From NCBI GenBank assembly GCA_029778565.1, contig JAKOQC010000083.1:1-55595 (forward strand): a stretch of 55,595 bases of DNA, given 5' to 3'. Below the pieces are notes generated by a model. It was not told where the DNA came from and did no database searches. It saw only the letters and a list, made by a program, of their open reading frames with translations. The position numbers and the translations under genes are program-made. This DNA comes from a bacterium (GTDB lineage Bacteria; Patescibacteriota; Saccharimonadia; CAILAD01; BJGX01). Shown here piece by piece: positions 32,132 to 41,141 of the stretch (position 1 is its first letter; every line of letters begins with the position of its first letter).

Positions 32132-32944
32132 TTAGACTACAATCGCCCACTTACTCAGTAGAATAAGAGCAATGAAGATAACCGCGGTAACGGCAATGTA
32201 TTCAATAATGAGTGCATTGCGCAGACTATGTTTTTTGTAGTGATAATAAATTCCACCAAATCCATAGGCCAAAGCAGCAATTGTTAGGGCAGCCTGACTT
32301 ACCAACAAATTAGTCTTGGGAACATGATAGAGATTTATCCAGCGACTAATTATCCAAAACAGCTCTACACACATCAATGCCCATAAACTCGATAGTAGCT
32401 GTGGTGTGGTAGAAAAATCGAGCAGCCAAGTAATAGCCACAAAGAATGTAAATAACCAGACAAGTAGCAATACTATAGCCACCGGCCAATGCCAAAACGC
32501 AATCAATAAACTCGCAAAACTCATGCCTAAAAAGACTAAGATTAATGAGAGGGTATTTTCTATTAACACATTTGGCTCTAAAGAAATATCTTGCCAAATT
32601 ACCACGCAATATCCACCAATAATAAGCATACTTAATACTACAAACCAGGCTATTGGAATAAGAAATAAGAGATGGACAGTGTAAATATAGCCAAAACTTA
32701 CCAGTAGCCATAAACACGGACGAATCGTCTTGGCCAAAACATAGGTTTGTTTTTTACTAATAAGAACCTTACGAAGTAGGAAGTAATTGAGAATGAATAT
32801 AATTGGCAGCAACAATACCTGAAGTGTTGAATAGTATAGTAAGGCAATAATAATAAATAGCTGAACAGCACTAAAAAACCCAATCAGACGCTGGTCGCGG
32901 CTGCCGAGTTCGATACGTTTTAACTTATCTCTAAGGTTTATAAT
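32132..32944 (-). CDS. Polytopic membrane protein; start probably AUU/AUA overlapping the LCP gene
   Basis: The track shows 227 residues from a TTG at 32815, but the frame stays open for 43 more codons and clearly encodes protein: a basic cytosolic segment (NLRDKLKRIELGSRDQRLIG) leading into a helix (FFSAVQLFIIIALLYYSTLQVLLLP). No ATG, GTG or TTG exists there. TAGGAG at 32948-32953 lies 3 nt before ATT and 6 nt before ATA, inside the last codons of the LCP gene, so a non-canonical start coupled to LCP termination is likely. About eight membrane helices in all; no family recognised. Start uncertain, gene likely real. Confidence 0.65.
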   Translation of the reverse strand: MINLRDKLKRIELGSRDQRLIGFFSAVQLFIIIALLYYSTLQVLLLPIIFILNYFLLRKVLISKKQTYVLAKTIRPCLWLLVSFGYIYTVHLLFLIPIAWFVVLSMLIIGGYCVVIWQDISLEPNVLIENTLSLILVFLGMSFASLLIAFWHWPVAIVLLLVWLFTFFVAITWLLDFSTTPQLLSSLWALMCVELFWIISRWINLYHVPKTNLLVSQAALTIAALAYGFGGIYYHYKKHSLRNALIIEYIAVTAVIFIALILLSKWAIVV

Positions 32945-34373
32945 TGGCTCCTACAATAATTGCTATATCAACATTTGGTGCCGGTGCCGTAGAAGGGTCA
33001 GCCGTAGTTGCAGTTACACCAAAACGTCGCTGCAGATATTGTAGCGTATATGGTTTCTTACCGCCAGTGTAGTCAATAATCTGGCTGGTTTTGTGAGTGG
33101 TAGTATCTGCCGGAATTACACTAGCTATAGTATAACCATAGGTTTTTAATAGATCGGCCGTGGCTTGTCCGCGAGTGGGTATGGTAGTTCCGTTTTCTAT
33201 CGCCAAATTGGCTGCTTCGGCCTTAATATAGCCATCGACAAATAGCTGGCGCACATAGGCTTGAATAGCCGAGTAATTATTTAGCCCAGCTGATGGAATT
33301 ACCACACTGGCATCTCCTACCATAGCTGTCTTTACCAGACCATTATTACTATTATCTAAGACAGTATTAGTAATCTTAGCAGGGTCAACTCCCTTAGCAA
33401 TTTCGGCTAGTCTTTCTATCTCGTTTAGCTGTAAATCGGTACGCACATTATTACCAACAATCTGCAATACATCATTAATTTTGGCTGGGTTCGAAAAGAA
33501 ACTTAAATTAGACGCTTTTTGGCGTAAAGCCACCAGTATGTCTTGTTGCCTGCGCGCTCGACCAAAATCATCACCACAATCACCCTTGCGACAACGGACG
33601 TATTTGAGTGCAGCGCTGCCGTTAAAGTGCTGCGGGCCAGCCATAATAGAATACCCACAGCTTAAGCTCTCATTTTTCTCACAAGGGTATTCTGGGTCGA
33701 CCAACGTTTTGGGTACCACTACATCTACACCACCTACTGTATCAACAGCCTGTTTCAGCCCCGAAAAATCGACGCGGATAAAATAATGAATAGGAATACC
33801 GAGTACTTGGCTAACTGTTTGCTTGGCAACTTCTGGCCCACTATCTTTTTTTCTCTGCTCGCCATAATAATAGGCTGTGTTAATCTTTACCATACTGCCA
33901 TACACTTTTACATATAGGTCTCGTGGTAAGCTGAGCATGGCGACGTCTTTAGTTTTGGGATCATAACTTGCCACCAATATGGTATCGGTAAGACTTTCGC
34001 CAGCATGCCCGGGGTCGCCAATACCTAGCAGTAAAATATTAACTCGGCCATCGCCTTCGCCTTTTAACTTCTCTGGAGCAACTGGTGCCGATTGTAATCC
34101 CTGCGCAGTTTCTCCACTATTCTTTTGAATAACTTTATGTATTTGCGCGTATGTTCGATACGCAAAGTATCCGCCTACTACCCCAAGTACCAGCAGGATT
34201 ACCAAAACAATCCAAGGCCACTTACGACGTTTTTTGCGCTTCTTATTTGGAGTATCTAATTTTTGCTGCATAAACTCTGGCATCTCGTCTGAAGACTCTG
34301 TGTGAGTGGTAGTATTGTGACTTTCGGAAGGCGTAAGATCGGTATTCTTTTTGGGTGTGTTGCCGTTGTTCAT
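32931..34373 (-). CDS. LytR-CpsA-Psr (LCP) family cell-wall glycopolymer ligase
   Basis: A 480-residue protein: a long charged cytosolic N-terminus, one membrane helix (WPWIVLVILLVLGVVGGYFAY), the LCP domain (GRVNILLLGIGDPGHAGESLTDTILVASYDP; MLSLPRDLYVKVYG; VDFSGLKQAVDTVGGVDVVVP; GSAALKYVRCRKGDCGDDFGRARRQQDILVAL), then a LytR_C-like domain at about residues 375-480. LCP enzymes transfer polyprenyl-linked glycopolymers to peptidoglycan. The two Cys in RCRKGDCGDD may pair. TATAAT lies 8 nt from the ATG. Confidence 0.93.
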   Translation of the reverse strand: MNNGNTPKKNTDLTPSESHNTTTHTESSDEMPEFMQQKLDTPNKKRKKRRKWPWIVLVILLVLGVVGGYFAYRTYAQIHKVIQKNSGETAQGLQSAPVAPEKLKGEGDGRVNILLLGIGDPGHAGESLTDTILVASYDPKTKDVAMLSLPRDLYVKVYGSMVKINTAYYYGEQRKKDSGPEVAKQTVSQVLGIPIHYFIRVDFSGLKQAVDTVGGVDVVVPKTLVDPEYPCEKNESLSCGYSIMAGPQHFNGSAALKYVRCRKGDCGDDFGRARRQQDILVALRQKASNLSFFSNPAKINDVLQIVGNNVRTDLQLNEIERLAEIAKGVDPAKITNTVLDNSNNGLVKTAMVGDASVVIPSAGLNNYSAIQAYVRQLFVDGYIKAEAANLAIENGTTIPTRGQATADLLKTYGYTIASVIPADTTTHKTSQIIDYTGGKKPYTLQYLQRRFGVTATTADPSTAPAPNVDIAIIVGANYKP

Positions 34374-34449
34374 AAGTCTTTATTATAGACTAGCCGACCA
34401 CGGATGCAAAAAGACGGCTATGTTTTGGTAATTTTTTAAAAAATCTGTC

Positions 34450-34455
34450 TATAAT
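34450..34455 (+). promoter_or_regulatory. -10 box of lepB
   Basis: TATAAT ending 8 nt before the lepB ATG, with no Shine-Dalgarno sequence; leader of at most a few nucleotides. A TATAAT for the divergent LCP gene lies about 70 nt away. Confidence 0.55.
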
Positions 34456-34463
34456 GGAAAGAT

Positions 34464-35348
34464 ATGAACCCAAATGATACACAGCCCGAGCACAACGAAG
34501 AGCCAGAAAGAGTCTATTTGTCTGAAGATGAATTGCCAAAACCAGGCGGGGTAGTAAAACCTCAGACCGAAGCCGAAAAAGCTGCCCAAGAAGCTGCCGC
34601 TGCACAGGCTGCCCGAGATAATGCCAAATACAATAAAGATATAGAGTCGCTGCATGCTCCTACTACCGACGACACAGCCGAAACCGAAGAGCCCAAAAAG
34701 AAACACTGGTGGCAATTTGGTGGCATATTTGGTGAATTGGCTATTTGGGGTGTAATTACTATTGCTATTGTTCTGATTATTCAAAATTTTATTTTTCAAG
34801 CCTTCTACGTTTCGGGTAGCTCGATGAACCCAGATTATCACAATAACGACTACCTTATAATCTCCAAGCTCCCTATTACCTGGTACGATATCGCCAAACT
34901 GTGGGGTACTAAAAATATGGACATTAAAAGAGGTGATGTACTTATCTTTCGCTATCCAAATGCCCCCGAAACATTCTTTATTAAGCGCGCCATTGCCCTG
35001 CCCGGCGAGCGAATTACCCTAAAGAATGGTGTATATACTATCTACAATAAAGAACATCCCGAAGGATTTGTACTAAAAGAAGATTATGTCGACCCGCAGT
35101 ATGTTACCGAGGGTGATATTGATGAGGTTATTGAGCAACAACACGTCTTTGTATCAGGAGACAATCGTAGCCCTGGCGGTAGTTTTGATAGTCGTGCCTG
35201 GGGTCAGCTCGACCAGAAATTTATTACTGGTTTTGCCAATGTACGCCTGCTACCTATTAATAGCTTCAAGCTAATTTTTAGACCAGATTATAATAATCCA
35301 AATACAAGCAATAACACCAGTACTCAGCCAGCAACAAACTCACAATAA
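34464..35348 (+). CDS. lepB: Signal peptidase I
   Basis: A 294-residue S26 peptidase. A long acidic cytosolic region (about 85 residues, longer than usual) precedes one membrane helix (LAIWGVITIAIVLIIQNFIF). The catalytic Ser is residue 120 in FYVSGSSMNPDYH; the general-base Lys is in FFIKRAIALPGERI; later SGDNRSPGGSFDSRAWG is the family's box E. It removes signal peptides from exported proteins such as the SLT-like protein at 17.2 kb. The C-terminus is Asn/Ser/Thr rich. Confidence 0.95.
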   Translation: MNPNDTQPEHNEEPERVYLSEDELPKPGGVVKPQTEAEKAAQEAAAAQAARDNAKYNKDIESLHAPTTDDTAETEEPKKKHWWQFGGIFGELAIWGVITIAIVLIIQNFIFQAFYVSGSSMNPDYHNNDYLIISKLPITWYDIAKLWGTKNMDIKRGDVLIFRYPNAPETFFIKRAIALPGERITLKNGVYTIYNKEHPEGFVLKEDYVDPQYVTEGDIDEVIEQQHVFVSGDNRSPGGSFDSRAWGQLDQKFITGFANVRLLPINSFKLIFRPDYNNPNTSNNTSTQPATNSQ

Positions 35349-35351
35349 TTG

Positions 35352-36254
35352 TTATTCTTCGCCAATAATTTGTTTATATATTCGACCGAGTTCTTCGTCG
35401 CTATAATATTCTATCTGTAGTTTGCCACCTTTGGCGGTGCGGAGTAAGTCTACCTTGGTACCTAAATATTTCCCAAGGTCTTTGGTTATTTGCGTTTGTT
35501 GTGCTTTAGCTTCGCGAACTTTGCTGCGTTTAATTTCTACACCACCCTTAAAGTCACGGGCTGCCTCTTCGGTAGCGCGGACGGTTAGGTCGTGCTTTAT
35601 AATATATGCTAAGAATGTGTCTTGTGCCTCTACCGGCAATGCAAGTAGCTGTCGGGCATGGCCTTCGGTAATCTTACCTTCTTGCAAAGCCTGTTTGCCC
35701 TTAGGGGTAAGTTTGAGTAAGCGAATAGAGTTAGTAATGGTAGATTCAGCCTTGCCAACTGAAGCACCAATCTTGGCGTGGGTCATATTAAACTGATCGA
35801 CCAATTTAGAATAGGCTACCGAAAGTTCGAGTGGTTTTAAATCTGAGCGCTGCACATTCTCGAGAATTGCAATTTCGAGCTGTTGTTGCTCGGTCATTGT
35901 TCGAACAACAGCTGGTACTTTTGTGAGACCAGCTAATTTAGCAGCTCGCAGACGACGTTCGCCAGCTATCAATTGATACCGCCAATCATTTTCAGCCGTT
36001 ACTACTAGAGGCTGGACAATACCATGTTTTTTTATACTCTCGGCTAATTGCTTTAGCTCGTCATCGTCAAATTGTGAGCGCGGCTGATGTGGATTGGTAT
36101 CGATTGCAGTAATATCTATTTCATTCACATTACCAGAGTTTAGCTTGGCAGCCGCTGGCAAACTCTCACTAGCAAAGTCATCAATATGTTCTATTTCGGT
36201 AGGGATAAGAGCATCAAGACCTTTCCCTAATCGATTATTATTTTGTGCTGACAC
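35352..36254 (-). CDS. parB: Chromosome-partitioning protein ParB
   Basis: A 300-residue ParB. The CTPase/N-terminal domain shows PHQPRSQFDDDELKQLAESIKKHGIVQPLVV and AGERRLRAAKLAGLTKVPAVV (the GERRxRA motif); ENVQRSDLKPLELSVAYSKLVDQFNMTHAKIGASVGKAESTITNSIRLLKL is the HTH that reads parS. The C-terminal dimerisation region is present. Overlaps parA by 17 nt. I did not see a canonical parS palindrome in this window. Confidence 0.96.
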   Translation of the reverse strand: MSAQNNNRLGKGLDALIPTEIEHIDDFASESLPAAAKLNSGNVNEIDITAIDTNPHQPRSQFDDDELKQLAESIKKHGIVQPLVVTAENDWRYQLIAGERRLRAAKLAGLTKVPAVVRTMTEQQQLEIAILENVQRSDLKPLELSVAYSKLVDQFNMTHAKIGASVGKAESTITNSIRLLKLTPKGKQALQEGKITEGHARQLLALPVEAQDTFLAYIIKHDLTVRATEEAARDFKGGVEIKRSKVREAKAQQTQITKDLGKYLGTKVDLLRTAKGGKLQIEYYSDEELGRIYKQIIGEE

Positions 36255-37002
36255 GATTTGCTATCTCCTTACTCAAACGTTTATAGGCCAGTGCGCCCCG
36301 GCAAAACCGGTCGTAATATACTATTGGTTTGCCATGACTGGGTGCTTCAGCCAATCGTATATTGCGAGGTACTCTGTTGTCAAATACCAGACTACCGAAG
36401 TGTTTTTTTAGTTCATTGGTAACTTGCCCACCCAAGCTGGTGCGTCCATCATACATAGTAACCACAACTCCTAAAATATGCAGTTTAGGATTAAGCATTT
36501 GCCGAACTCGCTTAACCGTTTGTAAAAGTTGACCCAACCCCTCGAGAGCATAATATTCTGCCTGCACTGGTATTAAGAGTGAATCGGCTGCCACCAGGCC
36601 ATTTAATGTAAGTAGCCCAAGCGAAGGTGGACAGTCAATAAATATATAATCGTAGTCTAGCTTTTGTAGAATAGTTTGCAGGCCATATTCACGCCGTTGC
36701 CGAGCAGCCAACTCTACTTCGGCAGCTGCCAGACTAGAGGTAGTTGGCAAAATAGAGAGATTTTTAAACTTAGTCTGTACAATTACACTGGCTGGATCTA
36801 CCCCACCAATTAGTACTTCGTACAAGCCGTGTTGCAGGGTGGATTTGTCTAACCCAAGGCCACTACTTGTATTGCCCTGGGGGTCGAGATCGCACAATAA
36901 AACGCGGGCACCATTTTTGGCTAAATAGGCCGCCACATTAATAGTTGTGGTGGTCTTACCAACTCCGCCTTTTTGATTAGCAACAGCAATTATGTGACTC
37001 AA
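36238..37002 (-). CDS. parA: Chromosome-partitioning ATPase ParA
   Basis: A 254-residue Walker-type ATPase with deviant Walker A (ANQKGGVGKTTTTINVAAYLA), Walker A' (VLLCDLDPQGNTSSGLG) and Walker B (YDYIFIDCPPSLGLLTLNGL). It has no N-terminal HTH, as for chromosomal ParA/Soj. Start codon is TTG, preceded by AGGAGGG at a good distance; TATACT lies further upstream. Operon with parB. Confidence 0.96.
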   Translation of the reverse strand: MSHIIAVANQKGGVGKTTTTINVAAYLAKNGARVLLCDLDPQGNTSSGLGLDKSTLQHGLYEVLIGGVDPASVIVQTKFKNLSILPTTSSLAAAEVELAARQRREYGLQTILQKLDYDYIFIDCPPSLGLLTLNGLVAADSLLIPVQAEYYALEGLGQLLQTVKRVRQMLNPKLHILGVVVTMYDGRTSLGGQVTNELKKHFGSLVFDNRVPRNIRLAEAPSHGKPIVYYDRFCRGALAYKRLSKEIANRVSTK

Positions 37003-37178
37003 CTTTCCCTCCTACATTGTCTTGCTAGTATAGCATATTTCGGCTATGGTTTTTAGATAGAAAGAATGAAGTCAACCCGTCTGTAAGCCTCGGGTAAAAA
37101 CCCTTTACAGGTTAGTAACTTTCTGCTACAATCAATAACTATCACTTAGGTATAACGAAAGAAAATTATACAAACATT

Positions 37179-37487
37179 ATGAAAGCAGTTATCGAAACCG
37201 GATCGAAACAATATATTGTAGAAAAAGGCCAAACTTTAGAGGTCGAGCTTTTGCATAACGAAAAACCAACTATAGAGTTTAAGCCTCTCTTACTTATTGA
37301 TGGGGAGAACATTACTGTTGGTAAGCCAGTTGTGGATGGCGCATTGGTAACCGCAGAGGTAGCAGCCGAAGTAAAGAAGGGCCAAAAAGTTACTGTCTTA
37401 CACTACAAACCCAAAAAACGTCAAAGTGTTAAGACTGGTCATCGCCAAAAATACTCGGTTATTACCATTAAAGACATTAAAGCCTAA
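37179..37487 (+). CDS. rplU: 50S ribosomal protein L21
   Basis: A 102-residue L21: MKAVIETGSKQYIVEKGQTLEVELL, LLIDGENITVGKPVVDGALVTAEV, and the C-terminal KKRQSVKTGHRQKYSVITIKDI that contacts 23S rRNA. The usual partner rpmA is not adjacent. A TATACA box ends 6 nt before the ATG. A bidirectional terminator follows. Confidence 0.96.
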   Translation: MKAVIETGSKQYIVEKGQTLEVELLHNEKPTIEFKPLLLIDGENITVGKPVVDGALVTAEVAAEVKKGQKVTVLHYKPKKRQSVKTGHRQKYSVITIKDIKA

Positions 37488-37501
37488 AATACATAATCTA
37501 A

Positions 37502-37531
37502 AAAAACCACTCTATTGCATGAGTGGTTTTT
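37502..37531. terminator. Bidirectional terminator between rplU and the lipase-like gene
   Basis: AAAAACCACTC-n8-GAGTGGTTTTT with A and T tracts on both sides, between convergent genes. Confidence 0.9.
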
Positions 37532-37534
37532 ATC

Positions 37535-38998
37535 TTATCGGCAATTGTTTGGTGCCTTAGCTCCGTTAATAATACTATTCATCCAGGCCAAAGTGTCTTT
37601 AAAACTCGCATTCATAGTTTGGTAGTGATCTACCAGACCGGTAGGATTATATGTTTGCACGGCAAATGCACTTTTGTCGTAGCGTCTATAGGTAACACTA
37701 TTACCGCTCGAACAAAAGCGCTTAAAAGCAGCTTGGCTTTGCACCGGCAAAATAACGTTATCATATAAGCCTTGATTAAGCAGTATTGGGGTTGAGCGTG
37801 CAATAGCACCAGTAATATTTTTGGCCATATCGGCAGCAAACTGGCGATATGTTGGGTCATTTGCAATATTGCCAGTCTTAGCTGCTGCAATAAATTGTGG
37901 CGTATAGACCAAACCAGAGCGATTAGTGCCCATATTATTTGGCCAAAACCTATCGGCGGTATCGATACATTCGCGCAATACATCTGTGCGCAAGTTTTGC
38001 GTCCATTGTGGCATCAAAATTTTATCAACCGGGTAATTATGCTTATACCAATCTTGGTAACTTACTAATACAAACGGTCCAAACCAATTAATGTTCGCGT
38101 TGGCAGTAATGGCATCGGTAAGAGTTTGAGAAACATCGGTTACTGGGCCAAAACCAATCGCTCCCGCCAGCGCAACATCTGGCGCATAATTGGGGGCAAT
38201 TTGATTCGCCCAATAGGCTGCATGCCCACCCTGGCTATACCCACCAGCAAAAATAGCCTTATCATTCATATTTTGCTTTGTAGTATCAAGGTTACGCAAG
38301 GCGCGTACACTATCGAGTACCGCCCGACCTTCAAGCTCACCTACCATATAATGATGAATACGAGATGGGTCGCGCATGCCCTCGTAATCGGTAATAACCA
38401 CTATATATCCCTGGCTGGCATATGCAGCCATTTTACTATCATAATTTGCCCAGTCTCGCTTGGCCGGGTTTTCGAGCGAAGCAGCACAATCATCGCCTAT
38501 ACCAGTAGTGCCAGGCGCAAAGGCTAATACCGGAAGAGTTTTGCCAGTTATATTTTGCGGCCAATACACTCGACCATATATTGGTACCGATGAAGTGGTG
38601 CCATCAGAGCTGGTGTAACGAATAACTTGTTTTTGTATGCCGACCGTCACCGGAGTATCGAAGCTCTTGCTGGTTTGTTTTATTAAGGCAAGGGTCTGAG
38701 TGGCATCATAACTAACTGGTGCATCAGCCGAAAGTATCTTGCCTGTTGCCGGTTGTACAGGTGCAGTCGCTGGTTGAGCTACAGGCTGTGCAGGATTACT
38801 CGGTTTTGGTTTATTGAGCCAAGCAAAAAGAAAAATACCACCTATTACTACGGCAAATGAGGCAACAAAAATAAGTGCTGCCCAAAGCCAACTACGATTA
38901 TTCTTGGTGGTTTTGTCTTGATGATTCATAGGTGTATGTAAATTAATTTCTGGTGGACGCTTTTTTGATACTTTAGCCTTCTTTTTTGCATAACTCAT
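37535..38998 (-). CDS. Membrane-anchored/secreted alpha/beta hydrolase, secretory-lipase-like
   Basis: A 487-residue protein. After a basic cytosolic stretch comes one membrane helix (WLWAALIFVASFAVVIGGIFLFAW), a Pro/Ala-rich linker (KPSNPAQPVAQPATAPVQPATG), then an alpha/beta hydrolase domain: PVLAFAPGTTGIGDDC (oxyanion region), YIVVITDYEGMRDP, the nucleophile elbow GGYSQGGHAA and a late QGLYDNVILPVQSQ with an acid residue. The arrangement resembles secretory lipases (LIP family) of actinobacteria and fungi. It would act outside the cell on ester lipids, perhaps of a host. Overlaps the GNAT gene by 4 nt. Confidence 0.82.
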   Translation of the reverse strand: MSYAKKKAKVSKKRPPEINLHTPMNHQDKTTKNNRSWLWAALIFVASFAVVIGGIFLFAWLNKPKPSNPAQPVAQPATAPVQPATGKILSADAPVSYDATQTLALIKQTSKSFDTPVTVGIQKQVIRYTSSDGTTSSVPIYGRVYWPQNITGKTLPVLAFAPGTTGIGDDCAASLENPAKRDWANYDSKMAAYASQGYIVVITDYEGMRDPSRIHHYMVGELEGRAVLDSVRALRNLDTTKQNMNDKAIFAGGYSQGGHAAYWANQIAPNYAPDVALAGAIGFGPVTDVSQTLTDAITANANINWFGPFVLVSYQDWYKHNYPVDKILMPQWTQNLRTDVLRECIDTADRFWPNNMGTNRSGLVYTPQFIAAAKTGNIANDPTYRQFAADMAKNITGAIARSTPILLNQGLYDNVILPVQSQAAFKRFCSSGNSVTYRRYDKSAFAVQTYNPTGLVDHYQTMNASFKDTLAWMNSIINGAKAPNNCR

Positions 38999-39480
38999 GC
39001 CAGCCTCTTTTGCATTGCATACATATCTACCCCGGCAATATATTCGGGTAATATTTTTGTTAACTCAAATCCGTGCCGCTCATAAAAATGCTGTTGATTA
39101 TGGGTAATGAGCGAAATACTGTCGACCTGTTTTTTTTGCAGTTTTTCTTGAGTGGCAAGTAATAAATTCTTACCTAGTCCTCTCCCTCGATAGTCCGTGC
39201 CTACGTACATCCAAAATATAAATGCGCTGTTATTATTTTGGATACCACTAATACTATAGCCAATTAGTTCGGCTCGATTATACAGACCCAACACAAGACG
39301 TTTAGGATGAATAGTTGCTAATTGCAAACGTGAGAGCCGATTGTTATGACTCACTTCTGCTCGATACACCGGAGTAAAATAGGCAAAGTCAGTTTCGAGT
39401 GCATGCACAAAGAGATTGCGCAAACGTCCACTGTGATGGATTGGTAGGGTACGTATACGAATACTAGACGTTGCTTGCAT
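38995..39480 (-). CDS. GNAT-family N-acetyltransferase
   Basis: Start moved from 39516 to the ATG at 39480 because TATAAT lies exactly 6 nt upstream of that ATG, leaving the longer start outside the transcript. The resulting 161-residue protein has the GNAT core: acceptor-side strands (RLVLGLYNRAELIGYSISGIQ), AFIFWMYVGTDYRGRGLGKNLLLATQEKL (Q/RxxGxG/A CoA loop) and FYERHGFELTK. The acceptor is unknown. Upstream of, and overlapping, the lipase-like gene. Confidence 0.88.
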   Translation of the reverse strand: MQATSSIRIRTLPIHHSGRLRNLFVHALETDFAYFTPVYRAEVSHNNRLSRLQLATIHPKRLVLGLYNRAELIGYSISGIQNNNSAFIFWMYVGTDYRGRGLGKNLLLATQEKLQKKQVDSISLITHNQQHFYERHGFELTKILPEYIAGVDMYAMQKRLA

Positions 39481-39527
39481 ATATATATTATACGTTTGAA
39501 TGAATACAATAGGCAAAGCCTATAGGA

Positions 39528-41072
39528 CTAAAATAGACTAATTTGTTCGGGCTTTGCAGGAGCAGGTGTAGTAAACTGCTGCAAAACTTCAAAAATACGT
39601 ACCATGGCATAGGTATCGAGCTGACAATATTGACGCAAGTTTTCCATTATTTTACTCGTCTCGGCTTGAGAAAAAGCATTTTCGTACACTGCCTGCATCC
39701 ACAGTCGTTGCGCACTTGCACCTTCTTGTATTTCCATATCGCCATAACTTAATTCTGGTGCCAATACCGGCAAAACCTTTTTAATACTGGCTGAGCCATA
39801 AAAATCTTTATCAATATAATACCCTCTATCAAACGGCAGCATCAGATCGACTACTCGACTATTTACATCACTCAGAAAATCGGCATACTCTGGCTGCATA
39901 CGCCCCATAAGGTCATTACAGCTTTTCTCAAAACCCTCATACCACACCAGTACCGTGCCACTGTCGCCAATGTCTTTCTGTAACTGAGCTAAGAGTTCTG
40001 GTAATGGATTGGTATCGAGTGTATGGAGGAATTCTTTGTGTTGTAAATCTCCGCCAGGTTTATCAATACTATGCAATGAATACTGAAACGGTAATTGTTG
40101 GTAAGGCTTAAGACCATCAAAGGGTGGTACGACCGAAGACAAGGTTTCGTAATCGAGAAAATATAAGGGATATTCTAGCGATTCAATAAAATGAGAGATC
40201 TTCTCTGGTTGCACCAATGGCTCGCCAACTTTTATCGCTTCTATTTGCCACTGTTGTTTTTTACTCAGCTCGAAACTATCTGGCATATCTCTTAGAGACG
40301 ATATATGCATATCTTCGAGCTGCCCCAATTGCTCGGGCGTAGCACGGCAGAGTTTATATATTGAATACGGATCAGTACTTGGACGGAGAGATAGGTATAT
40401 ATCTAGCCATTCATTAAACGACCCCATCTTAGCTCGCCTGGGTGTTGGATCGGGCATTTCTTCTAAGGCAATAGTTTGCAGAGCTGCCAAAATAGCGCGA
40501 TTCGTTTGCTCGAGCCTAGCTCGTACCTGGTCAGTAACATCTTGTAAGGCACTTAAGGCCAGAATATCAATTTCACCCTGACGTACATATTGGTTATTGC
40601 AATAAATTACCGCAATATTTCGCACTTTGTAGCCGGCTTTTTCTAGCACCGTTACCTGAAAAGCCAAATCTTCAATATGTTCGGGTTTTACCGAGGTAGA
40701 ACTTTTTATTTCGTACAGATCGACAGTCTTTGCATTAATAAGTTCAATAATATCGACTATGCAGGTTATAGTTTGCTCACCAAAATCCGCTACAAAGCGA
40801 GCCTGACTAAGCTGTTTGGCTCCGTCTTGAATTGCTTTGGTACTGCGTTCTGGCATAGAAAGATATTCGTCATAATTTGCAAAACCTATTCGGGTTAGCT
40901 TATCAAACCGAGCCTCGGCATATTCTTCAAACACATTTCCGGTATCAAACAGCGCTTGCAAGTTGGCATCTGGCTCGGGGAGTTTCTTCTTGTCGTGTTT
41001 TTTTAGCCACAGCCAAGCTGGGTGTTTTAAAAACATCAGATATTCTGATTTAGAAAGTTCTATTCTTGTCAT
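39528..41072 (-). CDS. DUF2779-type protein with nuclease-like domains
   Basis: Start set at MTRIELSKSEYL (41072), 6 nt after a TATAAT box; the track start lies upstream of that promoter. The N-terminal half resembles a RecB/Cas4-like PD-(D/E)XK fold (FDTGNVFEEYAEARF; VDIIELINAKTVDLYEIKSSTSVKPEHIEDLAFQVTVLEKAGYKV, with D...ExK). The C-terminal half is the DUF2779 domain, with a DEDD-exonuclease-like opening (PLYFLDYETLSSVVPPFDG) and later Asp residues (NSRVVDLMLPFDRGYY; QLDTYAMVRIFE). Probably a DNA/RNA processing nuclease; no adaptation-type cas genes are nearby. Confidence 0.82.
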   Translation of the reverse strand: MTRIELSKSEYLMFLKHPAWLWLKKHDKKKLPEPDANLQALFDTGNVFEEYAEARFDKLTRIGFANYDEYLSMPERSTKAIQDGAKQLSQARFVADFGEQTITCIVDIIELINAKTVDLYEIKSSTSVKPEHIEDLAFQVTVLEKAGYKVRNIAVIYCNNQYVRQGEIDILALSALQDVTDQVRARLEQTNRAILAALQTIALEEMPDPTPRRAKMGSFNEWLDIYLSLRPSTDPYSIYKLCRATPEQLGQLEDMHISSLRDMPDSFELSKKQQWQIEAIKVGEPLVQPEKISHFIESLEYPLYFLDYETLSSVVPPFDGLKPYQQLPFQYSLHSIDKPGGDLQHKEFLHTLDTNPLPELLAQLQKDIGDSGTVLVWYEGFEKSCNDLMGRMQPEYADFLSDVNSRVVDLMLPFDRGYYIDKDFYGSASIKKVLPVLAPELSYGDMEIQEGASAQRLWMQAVYENAFSQAETSKIMENLRQYCQLDTYAMVRIFEVLQQFTTPAPAKPEQISLF

Positions 41073-41078
41073 TGTTCT

Positions 41079-41133
41079 ATTATAACCTACCTGGCCCGGA
41101 CTGCTGCACATAGTGTAAGAAGTTTGTTATAAT
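41079..41133. promoter_or_regulatory. Divergent leaderless promoters of the DUF2779 gene and trxB
   Basis: Minus strand TATAAT (41079-41084) is 6 nt from the DUF2779 ATG. Plus strand TGT-TATAAT (41128-41133) with TGCACA 17 nt upstream is 8 nt from the trxB ATG. The two share a 69-bp intergenic region. Confidence 0.7.
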
Positions 41134-41141
41134 GATTGTCT

